The notes under the pieces are model-generated. The model worked only from the letters and a program-made list of their open reading frames with translations, searched no databases and was not told the DNA's origin. A stretch of 64,000 bases of DNA from Amoebidium appalachense. Lineage: Eukaryota; Ichthyosporea. Shown here piece by piece: positions 1-22,407 of the stretch. The stretch lies in contig CAVNZM010000005.1 in NCBI GenBank assembly GCA_963693365.1, positions 10,540,001-10,604,000 on the forward strand. The letters run 5' to 3'. Made by a program: the position numbers and the translations under genes. Every line of letters begins with the position of its first letter. Position 1 is the first letter of the stretch.

Positions 1-4
1 GAAG

Positions 5-65
<61 letters not shown>

Positions 66-460
66 CTGGGCAACACAACAGCACAGGGTTCAACGTGCAC
101 GTGAGACTGTGTGTGCAAGCAAGGAGCAGAAGGTGAAGGAGCCGAGGATGGTTTGTTTTCTTGTGTGTGCGCGTGTGTGTGCATGTGCATGTGTTTGTGT
201 ATGCATATGCATGTGTGTTGTCGCATGTGTTTCTGAGTGTGTGCGTGATCCAGGGGGGGGAGGGGGGCTACCGACCGGGTCACGGTTAGCTGCAGAGCGC
301 ACATCGCGTGGGGGTGGGCCACTCTGCAACCGCATTAAGTAAGCCATCTTCAACTTAGGCCCCATGCAAATGCACTATAGTATTCCCCCCCCCCCCCCCC
401 CCCCCTCTTTCCCCCTGCACACACACGTGAAGGTTTCAAGGGTACACCCACCACCACCCT
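1..460. other. Window edge: poly-G run and 3' flank of the RRM gene
   Basis: Positions 6-65 are an almost pure G run. A TG-rich stretch follows (about 160-245), then a C run at 385-405. Nothing here reads as coding. It lies downstream of the TAA stop of the minus-strand RRM gene, so part of it is probably that gene's 3' UTR, but I see no clear poly(A) signal. Confidence 0.5.
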
Positions 461-970
461 TTAAACCTTGACATCTTTTTGCACCGAGCTTCCCTAAAAA
501 TAAATGGCACATTGTTAATCGTTTTTAAGGTTGTGTTAAAGAAAAGTACAAATTGATGGGGGGATAAAGGTGTGTGTGTGTGCGTTTGAGGGAAGAGGGG
601 GGGGGGGGAGGGGGAGGAAGAGGGGGAGACACACGTTATAGCCACCACGTGCAGAACCACGGGGCTTGGCCATTGAAGCCTGGATGTAGTTGTTTCCTAA
701 TTTGGTATTGTGCAGCGCTGTGATTGCTTTAAGGGCATCGTTGCGTCGGTCAAACTCCACAAAGCAGTAGCCCCGGGGCTGGTTTTGTGCGTCCTTGCTG
801 ATCGTGACCTAATAAGGAAAAAATGAAAACGGGCATGGTTAGTGGGGTGTTCTTTAAAAATTCGAGGAGGTAGGGTAGGTGTTGGTCATGTCAAGGCACG
901 ATTTTCTTTGTGTGTGTGTGTGTATGTGTGTGTGTGTGTGTGTGCGTGTGTGCGTGTGTGTGTGTATATA

Positions 971-1003
<33 letters not shown>

Positions 1004-1036
1004 GTGTGTGTGTGTGTGTCGAGAACCCCTGCAAGT

Positions 1037-1069
<33 letters not shown>

Positions 1070-2589
1070 CAACGTGAGAGCCGCTGTACGTGCGTACGTG
1101 TGTGCGCGCACGTGTGTGTGTGTGCATGTGCGTGTGTTTCACTATGTGGGTACACGTGCACATTACCCACCTTGAGCACTGCGCCGTAGACCTTGCATGC
1201 GTTTCTGATGTCCTCCTCCGTCAGGGCCTTATCCAGGTTGGACACGTACACAGACTTGCTGTTAGACTGGGAGGGGTCTTCATCTGGTTCGGCCCACGTA
1301 ATGTTCTGGAAGACAGAGAACAAGCGGGAGTTAGTGCAAGCAAATGTGGGAGGGTGGGAGGGACGGTTGGGAGAAATGTGTTAGGCTTGACAAATGAAGG
1401 GGGGGAGGGGGAAGGATGGAGAAGTACCAGATTGGGGACGAGAAAGGAAAGGATACAAAGATGGGTTAAAGAAACAATGGCTTAAGGTAGATGAAATCAT
1501 GGGATCGCGGCGAGCAGAAAACCAACTACACCTAAATCCGGTACGTTTTTGTTAGTACAATCAAGTATAGAAATTGTGTACTATAAAAACTTTTTACTCG
1601 AATGAGTTATAAAAATTCTGTACAACAGATTGTAAGTTCATACTATACAGATAATATTCCCATGCTTAAACATGCTCTAGCGCACAGTGTGGTCATTTTG
1701 TAGTCTATAATATTCTTGCTTATAGGTCACGCGCGGGTTATACAAAGCATTTGCGTTACATTTTTGCCCTCCTCCGGATGGCCGCTGCCCGTACGCGTGT
1801 GAGCCAACTCAGCCAACTGAGCCACTATGGTTCGTACATGTGATATCATCGGTGTTGGGAATCCTGGTGGGATAAAACAGGAATACACTTCTGTAGATAT
1901 CATAATTTTTGTAGGGTATTGAGAAAAGGTAAAAAGGTAATGAAAAGAATGAACATAGCAGTTAGGAGAATAGCCCAAACGTTTGCCGCCATGGTGCATG
2001 TGTGATCCGACGGTACCGTGTTATTCATGAGCCACATGCGAATCTCCTCAGAGTGGGGCGTATCGTAAAGGCGTAACCAGGCTCCAAGGACAATCAAATT
2101 TCAATCTATAATAGTACCTAATCCCTATTTGCACATATAGGCCTATGTAGACAGCGATAAAAATGAGGCCTCGCCGCCAAACCAGAAATTCAATTTTTCA
2201 TGTAGTTTGCACTGTATGGTGTAGGACGTTTGTAGCAGAATTTTCCATAGCTAAAATTTCCTAGGCCGGAAAATTCAAAATCCGAGCTGCCTGGCTCAGC
2301 GGCACACCCAGATACATCTTAGAGTTTTGGGAGACAGGTGACGCAAACTCTTAGCCAATCATATTGTAGATGCTTTTTCGAGCCTCGATTCAAAGCGGCA
2401 CAACGCTGGTTTTTTCGTATTTCATTCTTAACCTTTCTTGGTTATTTGCCATTACGCTACGTGATACTATTGGCCAGTTGGAGTCAACAGCAAAAAAAGT
2501 ATGCTCACAAAAGAGAAAATCTACTCAAGAGCCGGCACCACACCTTGCAGAAAAAAGGAGGGGGGAGGAAGGGCAGGCGGGCGGCGCCC

Positions 2590-2623
<34 letters not shown>

Positions 2624-3270
2624 GCTATACAAGTTAGAAACGGTGGAAGCAAAGGCATCAGATGAAAAACCACATAACAAACAAAAAACAAACAAACAAA
2701 CAAGGAAAAAAAAGGGGGGGGAAGGAAGGTAGGTGTGACTCTACTTACCACGTTGCGATCGTCGATGCGTGTGAAGGACATGTTCTGCAGTTTGCGCAAA
2801 CAGTTGTATGCCGTGTGCTGGTCTGTCAGCTGTAGGAACCCGAACCCGCGGCACTTGCCGTCGTCTGTGCACTTCACCTCAAGCTGTGCGCGTGCAAAGG
2901 AAAAGAGGGAAAAAAGGTTGATATGTATTAGTGATGATAGGTTATGTGTAAAAAAAAAAGAGGTATCTGGAGGTAATGATAGTGCCATTGCTAGGGACAT
3001 TCATACAAAGGTGGTGTTAAAGCCTCTTTATCATACGAATGCTAGTGTAGGTGACTAAGAGAGGGTGTATATCATATGTTTGTGGCTCTGAAAGGCACAC
3101 GTGGTACTTGTAGTTCATTTACATGAAAGAACACATACTAAACTTCCACTATCTCAGGGGTCTTGGGTCGGTTGTCGAAATAACACCGGCATACCTGCAA
3201 AGGAGCTCCACCGTTCTACAACGCTTTTACAACCTCATTACTAGGTATTACAAAAACGGAGATACTCATA

Positions 3271-3301
<31 letters not shown>

Positions 3302-3849
3302 CGTGTGCATGCGTGCGTAAGAGAGGAGGAGGGGGGGGGGGGGGGGGGGAAAGGGAGTAATCTGTGCAACAAAGTACGAAGTACATATTCATTAAAGAAA
3401 ACACAACGCAGGTTGCAGGCGGTGTCTGTGTGTGTGTGTCTGTGGGGGGGGGGGGGGGGGGGGGGGGGGGGAGGGGGGTTGAAATACCGAAGCAATGTTG
3501 TCTGAGCCAATCCACTCGCTGAGTTTTTCCAGCACTTTGTCTGTGGTGGCGGTGTCAGCCAGCCCACCAAGATACAGAGTCACACGCTCGGCAGATGGGC
3601 CCACACGGCACCGACGACCCTGGGGGGGGGGGGGGGGGGGGGGGGGGAGGGGGTGTCAGTGTAAAAGGGAAAGGGGGGGGGGGGGGGGGGGTCAGTGTAA
3701 AAGGGGAAAAGAGAGGGGGGGGGGGGGGGGGGGGATAGATAGGATTGCATGGAAATATGATTGGGGTTGTTTCATTTTTCTACAGGTGCAGATGGTGGTG
3801 GTGGTGCTGTGTGTGTGTGTGTTTGTGTGTGTGTTTGGGGGTGGGGGGT

Positions 3850-3898
<49 letters not shown>

Positions 3899-4381
3899 GA
3901 ATGTGTCATAAAGTACGAAGTACACAAGAACAACGGATAACACGATGCAGAGTGCAAACCATACATGAGTATGCATAATAAGCAGAGTCCGCCCTCAGGC
4001 CGGGGGGGGGGGGGGGGGGGGGGGGGTAAAACGCGGAACACGGTACGAAGTACGCGTACACGACGAGAAGCATGGTGCAGGACACATACAAAGGCAAACA
4101 TTCAAGTATGCAACATCAGCCATGCGCACAGTATGCGTCATAAGCAGAGCCCATCCTCAGGGAGGGCGGGCACGTCATCCACATACCCGAGTTTCGACCC
4201 ATTCACCTCGTTAACGAAACCCAACCCAGATACTGTTTCAATTGAACATGGGTGGGTCACCCGTTTTGACCAGAGGTGAGCAGGGTTACTTATGCAGGCA
4301 GGGGGAGTGGGAAAGGCGGGGGGTTAAAGTTGCAGCAGTAAGCGGAAGCAAGAAAAATATAGATAGGAGCTCAGAAGACGG

Positions 4382-4412
<31 letters not shown>

Positions 4413-4485
4413 AGGGGATGGCATGAAAATATGATTGGGATTGTTTCATGTTTCTACAGTGGAAATAACAATAACGATAACCCCG

Positions 4486-4519
<34 letters not shown>

Positions 4520-4836
4520 AGGGGGGAGGGGGGGGGGGGGGGAGGGGGGAGGGGGAAGAGAAAGCTATGATTATATACCTTGATGCTGGGGCAGTCAAAG
4601 TCAGCCTTGAGCACCGTCTGCTGTGTGTCCCTGTTTACAAAGTGCACAAAGCCAAAGCCCCTGTTCTTGCCCGTCACACGGTCCTTGAAGCAGCGCACAC
4701 TCTTGACAGCACCTATATGCCCCATGTAAGCGAGTGCGTCGAGAGACTAACACTTTAGTAAGTAGGTGACGCAGCAGCTTTCACTGCTCACTACCACACC
4801 TACTTACATAAGCGCTCGTACGCGCGCGCGCACGCA

Positions 4837-4891
<55 letters not shown>

Positions 4892-5293
4892 GCGCGCGCG
4901 CATACACACAGAGAGATAGAAAGGGGGGGGGGGGGGGGGGGGGGGGGGGGAGGGGGGGGGGACGGGAGGGAGGGAGAGAGAGAGAGAGAAACACACTTAA
5001 CACACACACACACACATACACCCATACCCCGACCCGCACCCACAGGCACTGTGACTAAAAGCAGAAAGCAAGGGCAAAAAGGACGCTAGAGCGCACACAT
5101 CCGCCAAATCAAACCCCACATATACACACACAAGACAGGCACACAGGACAACCCCCCCCCCCCCCCCCCCAACACAAACACAAAAAACAAAACAAAAAAA
5201 CAAAGGCTGACACAAACACACACACACACACCCGAAGCCACACAGACCCACCCCCACGCCCACAAGCACACACACAAACACAGAAAGAGAGCC

Positions 5294-5339
<46 letters not shown>

Positions 5340-5587
5340 ACACACACGCCACCTACCGATGGGCTTGAATGCCTCCATGAGGTCCGACTCTGTGACGTCA
5401 GCCATCAGATCACCCACCCACACGTTGTATGTTTTGTGCTGCGTAAGCACGGCCTGCGACAGCCCCCCTCCTTTCGGATGTCCAACTGCAGTGAAAGAAG
5501 GACGGGGAAAGCGGAGGAGTGGAGAGAGGGGGTTGGGGGTTGGGGGAGGGGGGGGCAGGAGGCATGGGCGAACACCACGGGGACGGG

Positions 5588-5683
<96 letters not shown>

Positions 5684-6051
5684 GAGGGAGGGGGAAGGGA
5701 GGGAGATGTGGGATTAGTACGATTCACAAGTGATAGGCTCTAGTCTTCAAAGAAACAATGGCTTTAACTGTCACCACCCCTGCAGTTTACACCAGCGTGC
5801 ACAGGGAGGTTCCAGGACCACGTCTTCCTTCCACGCCTTTATTCCCTGCCCATCATGCGCAACCCCTTAGCCATCAGATAGTTCTTTCATACTGACCATC
5901 CCCCCCCCCCCCCCCCCAACCCCCTCCGGCCCCCTTCCCGCGTTTGCCACTCACCAAAATGGCAAAAGCACATACACACACACACACACACCACCCCCTC
6001 CCCTCCCCCCCCCCCCCCCCCCCCCCCACACACACAGCCCAAAGAAACATA

Positions 6052-6088
<37 letters not shown>

Positions 6089-6581
6089 GCAAAAAGCAAA
6101 GAACCAGGTCACTATCAAAAAACCAAAAAAACAATATTACCTTCATTGACGAAGTGAACGTGCCGGGCTTAGCGCTAGCCTCATCCTCCTTCATCGCCTC
6201 CTGCTGTGCACGTGCGTCTGCATTCGCCTGTTCATCCTCCTTGCTACTCTTCTCTTCCTTCCTCTCACCATCCCTCGACGACTCATGATGATGTTCATGT
6301 TTCTGTTTCTCTTCCTTCCCTTCATTTCCCACCTTTTCCTCTTTCACCTCCTCCTTTTTCGCCCCTTCTTCCGTGTGTGTTTTTTCTTTTTCTTCCTCAA
6401 CTGGACACATTTCTTCATCATGGTTCGTTTCGTTGGCGGGTGCTGGTTCTTTTTCGACGTTGTTTTCGTTGGTTTTCTGTTCTTCCTCTCCCGTTTGCAT
6501 GTTTTCTGCGGGGGGTTCTTCCTTCGTTTCCTCGGCGGCAGTCATGGTGGTGTCCTCGTGCTGTACCTCCTCGCTCACGGC

Positions 6582-6626
<45 letters not shown>

Positions 6627-9437
6627 CGCGCGGGCGTGCAGGTGAAACAGAGGCATCCTAACAGGCGAGGGACAAAGCGCCCGGCAAAGAGAGAGCGAGG
6701 GGGGGAGAGATCGAAGTTAGCTAGTTGGAGATTGTTGTAGAACACAAAGCATGTTCAATGCTACATTATCCTAAGAAGCTCCTAAACCCCATAACATAAG
6801 CAAGGCTCGCCATAGCACATCCCGTTACAAAGGAAGAGGAGAAATGGCACATGGGGAACATATGCAACATAACAAAGGAGGGGGAGGGGGGAGGGGGGGG
6901 GTCTAAATGTGTCATTAAGTACGAAGTACACATGAAACGGGGGGGGGGGGGGGGGGGGGGGGGGGGGAAGGATGGGGAGCTCAAAAACGGGAAAGGGGTG
7001 GGTGGGTGGGTGGGGGGAGGGGGGGGAAGGATAAGGCGACCACCTTCCGATGCCTCATTAGGGGCTTCAGCATTTGCAGCAGAGGGATTCTGGCGATCCT
7101 GCACCACAACAATAACACGTCAGCAAACATACTGCAAGGTCTGCAGTTCTCTGCCTAGGCACTAAGTGGAAGGCGCTGGGGTAGACATGCTACATGCATG
7201 CGCACATGTGTGGCACAGCACGCAACAACTAGTTCATAAACCTTCTCAAATCAAAAACCTCTCTTTCCTTTCCCCCTCCCCTCCTCCCTTCCTGGGGCGC
7301 CTATGACCCCTTCTCTTTTCTATGTTTGTGAGGCACAACTAAATGTTACCCTTTACTTTGACACTCCCTTCACAAAGTCATCAAACACTGGCATACATTT
7401 GAGAGAAAGCATTCTATTTGAAGACCTTCACTCTTACACTTGTGCACAATCATGCCATTGCACAAGAAACGAACACGTAAATGAGAAACCGCACACGACA
7501 CCAACATACAGGTGAAAACCAAGGACCCACAGGTCTCACTTTGTTGGTGAGAATCCGCCGTCTCATAACCAAAAGTTATTAGTGCCTTATCATGCATTGA
7601 CCATATTTGGGCTAGGCGCAGAACCATCATACAGATCGCAAGAAACTAATGGTTGCAAAGAGACACTACCAAAAAAGGACCTTCTTGTAAGCAGGAAAAG
7701 CACCGAAACTGAATATACATATGTAGTTGGAAAGGAAAGCTGGAGGAAAAAAAAACAAACAGAAGAAAACTCCGGGTGGAGGTGGACATGGTGATTAGCA
7801 GGAAGAAATCGTGTAGGACAAGAAGGACAACTTTTTCTTGGGGTAAAAAAAAACAAACATAACATTTCTGGAGAGGGAAAACTGTACATGTAACAAAAAA
7901 ACTGAGCGCAGAGGTGAGTGTGTGCCTACTAGCAGGGAGGAAAAATACCTTGATTGCCTTTTCAACGACTTCATAGTCCATATCGAAAAACGAGTCGAGC
8001 GCTTCGTTCAGATTGTCAACTCCCTCGAAATATGAACTGACGTCCCTGCGTGATCGTTACAAGAAAAATGTTACAAAATTGCTTTGCTCATCGTTGGAAC
8101 CATGAAACAAGTCGCCAACGACAACATGAGCGGAGCCTAACTCTTTCTGAGATTATCATTTAGATTGGAACTGAAAACTGCGGCAAGTGAATGGGGGAAA
8201 GAAAGGGAGGAAACCGTGTGCCATTGTGCACACTCACGGTTTAATCTTGTTGCAGGAAAAAGCCGGCAAACGGCATGTTGAGAATGGCTACGATCAGCAA
8301 GAGCCAGTTGCGGAGTGGGGCCGGTGGGTGGGGTGGGGGTGAGCGAGAGAGAGAGATAGAGAGAGAGAGGGAGGCGGAGGGAGGGAGGGTAAAAGAGCAG
8401 GGAGGGAGGGAGGGAGGGAGGGAGGGAGAGAGAGAGGGAGGGAAAGAGAGAGAAAGAGAGAGAGGGGGGGGGGGGGAGGGAGGGAGGGAGAGAGGGAGAG
8501 AGTGAGAGCAATGTGTAGGCAAAATGGAGAGTGAGATTAGAACGGGGTGGCCGCCACAAGACTACAGTACACATTTCGAACCACATACCCAAACCAGAAG
8601 GCATCACCTACGTGGGAAAGGAGGAGGAGGGGGCCAGACACACAGGGTGGGTGGCTAGGGCAAGAAGGGAGGAGGGAGGAGAGCGGAAGGGGGGGTGGGG
8701 TGGGGGGGGGGGGGGGGGGAGAAGGCAACAGGACTAGGAGGTGTACAGGCACCCACCTGATGAAGGCCTGCTTTGACGTTGGCAGCACTCGCTTTAGCGT
8801 CTGCAGAAAAAGTCCAATTCGTCAGTAACTATCTGTATACACTCTGGTTGAGAAATAAAACAATGCTTGACACGATGAGCATGTAATGGCCAGCCAGACG
8901 GTGTGACACACCAGAATATATAACAAAGAGCAATGAGCCTTCTCTACCTCTCGATGGTTTTCCCTTTCAATTATCAGTAGGCATGGCTCGCCTCATGGTT
9001 GAATTTTAAGTGAACCAAAAGGCAGTGTGAACACCCAGACCGAAAACTGCAAAACACACAACAGAAGCTGTGTAGGAACTTACTTCCGCGAGTCTAACCC
9101 TCACATTCTCTCTCACACACACAGGCCTGGCAACACACACATTTCCACTCATAAGCGCACGTATGCGCGCGCGCGCACACACATACACACACACACACAC
9201 ATACACACACACACACACCCACACACATACACAGTAACACTCGCACACTTACCCAAGCCCACACACAATCACAAGCTTTCATGTGCTCAGCATGGAGTAA
9301 ACTTTAGTAAACCCACGCCCGCATGCAAGCGCAGGAACCCGTGCGCAATATACCTTCAACTTGTGAAAACGCTGGAGAAAACTCTCGGGTGCGGACTGGT
9401 CCGCACATTTAAACAATTTGTCCAAAATAGCATCCAT
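461..9437 (-). CDS. hnRNP Q/R (SYNCRIP)-like protein with three RRMs
   Basis: Predicted RNA-binding protein of about 520 residues in 12 exons: 9437-9354, 8800-8757, 8045-7949, 7098-7044, 6583-6141, 5453-5357, 4712-4579, 3619-3488, 2883-2749, 1305-1171, 808-635, 493-461. Phases agree at every junction and the last exon ends in TAA. Residues 1-75 look helical. Residues 94-241 are a Glu/Lys-rich acidic region. Three RRMs follow: RRM1 (VWVGDL; KNRGFGFVHF), RRM2 (LYLGGL; KCRGFGFLQL), RRM3 (VYVSNL; PRGYCFVEF). The linker NITWAEPDED before RRM3 resembles the VEWADP-type linker of hnRNP Q/R and plant LIF2-like proteins, which act in mRNA splicing, stability and translation. The tail has a short RGG-like patch. 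The start is the first ATG of exon 1. The exon 6 acceptor is uncertain: the phase-compatible site (CAG before GCC GTG) has a weaker pyrimidine tract than one 32 nt upstream, so an unseen small exon between 5500 and 6140 is possible. Family assignment is firm, exact ends less so. Confidence 0.85.
3361..4300 (-). repeat. Poly-C-tailed interspersed repeats in an intron, two in tandem
   Basis: On the minus strand a nearly full copy (4290 down to 4027) runs into a C run (4026-4003). A shorter copy follows (4002 down to 3897) and ends in a second, longer C run. Both share the segment CTGAGG..GGGCTCTGCTTAT..GCATACT, then a 3' end with the self-complementary core AGTACGAAGTAC, then poly-C. A fragment of the same 3' end lies at 3361-3400. 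The 5' part of the long copy holds GGGTCGAAACTC, which resembles a Pol III B box. The family recurs elsewhere in the window. Confidence 0.7.
5589..5682. repeat. (TG)n/(CA)n microsatellite
   Basis: About 47 uninterrupted TG units in an intron of the RRM gene. On the gene's sense strand it reads (CA)n. Confidence 0.95.
6895..6970 (-). repeat. Fragment of the poly-C-tailed repeat
   Basis: Carries the diagnostic 3' segment GTGTCATTAAGTACGAAGTA beside a long G run (poly-C on the minus strand). It is truncated to about 35 bp of unique sequence. Confidence 0.55.
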
Positions 9438-9946
9438 GTTGCTGTCTTGCTAGCACCTACGCTGAAGCCCACTTCTGTTATTGTAACTGTATAGACGGAA
9501 TGTACAAAGACCTGGGAGCACTCGCACTTTTCTTCTCTGTTTATACGTCCCCCCCCTTCAATTTTTTCTAACTATACACAGAAGGGAAAAGTCTATGAAA
9601 CTAGTTACCAATGATGTAACTCGTCGAAGAATTCGAAAGCAAAAAGAAAGCAAAAACATGATTCCTTCAGGATTGTTTCACTTTCATGTGCCTCGGGAAT
9701 GATAGCGGCCCAAGCGTGTCACACGAATGAGCCTAACGATTTTAAATGTTCACTGCACTAAACATATTATATTAGTTGATTAACAGCGTTGTTAAAGCCA
9801 TCGTCGAATACAAACGATAAATTATATTTTGTAGGTTTATCGATGATACCGGCGAGCGGCGTTAGGCAACCGTTCATGGCGCGCCGCCAGGCGCCCAGCT
9901 GCAGGCCAGAATCGATCACGTGTGTGCGTCTCTCCTTTAGCTACCG

Positions 9947-10503
9947 TATCCTACTCCCAGATTTGGCCAATTTTTTTTCTATCTCGCCAATATATTCCTA
10001 TCTTTTTTTATTGTTTTTATAATGCCACTTTTTTTTTTCATCTCGCCAATATGCCATGCTGAGCATATCAATAAAGTCATTATAAAAAAAAAACAATATG
10101 CCATCAACTATGCCCAACCGGGGGGGTTTACAGTGCACACACAATTCAAGCGGCCAGGGACTATGACTCAGGGCAGTGGCTCATCGAACATAACACGTAC
10201 GCGGCCACCAGTCCACGCTGCCTACGGTAGTGGTGTGGTTACTAGATCCGGGTGGCTACCGGATGACCTGAGTTCAAATCTCGGCCGGGCAGATCTTTTC
10301 ATTTCTTTTTTTTTCGCCCTTTCTTTCTTTTCTTTTTTTTCCCTACTGTTATAACGTCCGGCCCGCTGGCCCCATAAACATAGCTATAGTCCCTGGCAAT
10401 AATACCTGGCAATAATAAAGTGTGGAAACCCCCCCGATAGGGCACATGCGACGGCATTATTGGCGAGATCATAAAGAAAGTGGCCAAATTCGGGGGTAGG
10501 ATA
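9947..10503. mobile_element. Foldback (MITE-like) element with long terminal inverted repeats
   Basis: The left end TATCCTACTCCCAGATTTGG reappears inverted at the right end (10503 reading leftward, ATATCCTACCCCCGAATTTGG). Homology continues inward through TCTCGCCAATA, a CGGGGGGGTTT block and CCAGGGACTAT, giving imperfect arms of well over 100 bp. It encodes no protein, so it would be non-autonomous. No clear target-site duplication is visible, so the superfamily is unassigned. A tRNA-like segment sits between the arms. Confidence 0.6.
10219..10291 (+). tRNA. tRNA-Ala(GGC)-like sequence, probably a pseudo-tRNA or SINE head
   Basis: A 73-nt segment that can fold as a cloverleaf. The anticodon arm TCCGG-GTGGCTA-CCGGA has five perfect pairs and would present GGC. 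The T arm CTGAG-TTCAAAT-CTCGG also pairs, and its loop fits the B box. TAGTGGTGTGG resembles an A box, and a TTTT terminator follows at about 10295. The acceptor stem pairs only over its outer five positions and the D stem is imperfect. Since it lies inside a foldback element, I favour a tRNA-derived relic over a working gene. Confidence 0.35.
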
Positions 10504-10943
10504 TGAGTCCCTCTTTATAAAGCTCTTCTTTTCTTCTTTTGCCATGTTCACACACACGCTTGCTTCTTTCACTCACAGAAAATCTTAGAAGAGCTCGCAT
10601 CCTGTAGGGTGCCCCATTTAATACGGTGAATATATGATTTGTCCACTTGACGGAGCCCACATTTGCAACTATGCATTGCGCCAAGTTGTTCTGTTCTTGC
10701 TATTCGTCCGGTCATGGCCGGTCATGTCGAGGGTGCCCAACCGAGATCGATTCCAACCATGGGGCTAGTTTATTTTGGGGGGGGGATGTGCTGTTATTAA
10801 CGACATGTAGGTGAGCTGTGATGAGTTGTCGGCACCAAGGCCAACAGTACTTCCACCCAACAAGATATACATGTAAAAAATCGGTGTTACAGATACATCA
10901 TACAGATATGAAGTATCAAATAGACGTCAGATGTGGAAATATA

Positions 10944-10992
<49 letters not shown>

Positions 10993-11716
10993 ATGTGTGT
11001 GTGTGTTCCATACACTTTTGGAACAGTAGAAACTCGCCAGAAGCACTATGAAATTCGATAGGTCTTTCACTGTGGCATGAAGTATAAGCTCGGGTAAACC
11101 GAGTGTATATATGTCTGGAGAAATAAAGGTTGAGAGCATCTGGAGAAATAAAGGTTGAGAGCAAACCACATTTTTGAGGGCATGTTCGTTTAAATTGGTG
11201 TGGTGTGTTGTTTGGAGCAGGGCATACATATCTGTGCAAATCATTCAGGCGAGCCGATGGTATGTCACGCGTTAAACTCGACTGCCCCAGGCCGTCATTT
11301 CTATTAGTGGCGTGGCATTATACGTCATACCTGATCAGTGGCCATAACAGCCATGTCCATGGTTTTTTACACCTAACGATCAAGGACACATTGACCTCGG
11401 ATCTTGCTCGTTCATACAGTAACGATCGGCGCTTGTTAAGGTTAGGAATCTACTAGTGGTAGAGTGCAGTGCTTATGGAAAATATGCCTAGTATGCCTAC
11501 GTTTGCAGACGCACCTACCACAGGCTATAGGTGCCACAACAATAGATGCATGCACTTTCACGCCACACAAAGGAACCTCTACGACCCCACCACGATAGTG
11601 AAAGAACACTTTGTCTATCAGCTTTATCCTGATGTTTATGACATCAAACAATAAAGATATTTATTCAAAACACAAACCTGCGCTCACCTCTTACCAGTCT
11701 CAGGCAAGCACACACA

Positions 11717-11717
<1 letters not shown>

Positions 11718-11809
<92 letters not shown>
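11718..11809. repeat. (CA)n microsatellite
   Basis: About 45 uninterrupted CA units in the intergenic region below the flavin reductase gene. Confidence 0.95.
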
Positions 11810-11813
<4 letters not shown>

Positions 11814-11962
11814 TGAAAGCTTGTGTGAACCCTACGTTCTTGGCTTTGTGCACAGTTCCTCACATAGCACTGTTGGATCCACAGAAAAAGGGCAGGGTTT
11901 GAGGTCTGGCTCCGTCCAACTGTGACCACCCACCCATTTCAATGTTAGGGAGACTATAGGAA

Positions 11963-12011
<49 letters not shown>

Positions 12012-12019
12012 GGCAATCG

Positions 12020-21365
<9,346 letters not shown>

Positions 21366-21758
21366 GTTTAAATTTGTGTTAGGAGCCAGTAACTTAGACA
21401 ATGCTTTAGATAAACTTGCATTGGATCTGATTCAAAAGAATACCACAACTTAGCACCGAAACTAACTGAACCTTGGGGTCTTGAGTCAACTGCGTCAACT
21501 TGACGGCGTGTGCTGCACTTGCCAATGCCAAGCCCTAGCGGCACTGCTCACATGAGTCATGCGTCGGCGTGGTTGGTTATTTTGATGGCGCCCAATTTTT
21601 ATTGTGCCAATAGGAAACGATTTATCCATATATGGTTTGTCTTTGCTCTTATCATTGCCGGGCCGCTTGCCCCCCACGCCCTAGTCTCCAAGGCGAGTGA
21701 TCGAGTGGCGTTCGGTGGAACACCTAGGAGTATAGCACCATCCAGTAGTATTGTGAGG

Positions 21759-21790
<32 letters not shown>

Positions 21791-21807
21791 AGGGGAGGGG
21801 GGGGGGG

Positions 21808-21858
<51 letters not shown>

Positions 21859-21880
21859 ACCCCCTTTCCGCGCGCAACAC

Positions 21881-21949
<69 letters not shown>

Positions 21950-22351
21950 GGGAGGGGGAAACAGGACGTCAGATTAGATTCTGATCTTTCTAACCAGTAA
22001 CCACACCTGCACACTGGATGTGCATGTACTGAAGCATGATGCCGAAGTGTGCCACACAAAGATGTACACACACACGTAACCTTAATGATTCATTACATCT
22101 AAACAACATACACACTGCCTCTTCCACCTTCGTGTTGTACAAGTAATCGCACGTTACATACAATGTTATAATGGAACCGTCATAGATATAATGGATAGCA
22201 AACACCGTCACGGTGCTACGTAGCTATAATAGCCACTCGCAGGCACACATGATGCAGTATTCCTCCCTCTCTCCCTCCCCCCTCCCGACCCTCTCCCCCC
22301 TTGCCCCCCCCTCACTCTCCCCCCCCCCCCCCCCCCTTTCCCCAGCCCATC

Positions 22352-22407
<56 letters not shown>

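Larger units (their letters stand above)
9438..12019. other. Intergenic region between the RRM and flavin reductase genes
   Basis: No credible coding exon on either strand. It holds the foldback element at 9947-10503, a T run at 10946-10982, a 25-bp unit duplicated in tandem at about 11112-11163 (TCTGGAGAAATAAAGGTTGA core), a (CA)n microsatellite at 11718-11809 and a long G run at about 11961-12010. The promoter of the RRM gene should lie just above 9437, but I recognise no TATA box or initiator with confidence. Confidence 0.5.

Noticed and set aside
842-1323. Cys-Val and His-Thr frames around 850-1190
   Set aside because: (TG)n/(CA)n repeats; only 1171-1305 on the minus strand is coding.
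1780-1870. tRNA gene or SINE head (A-box-like TGGCTCAGTTGG, minus strand)
   Set aside because: No B box or pairing arms at the right distance.
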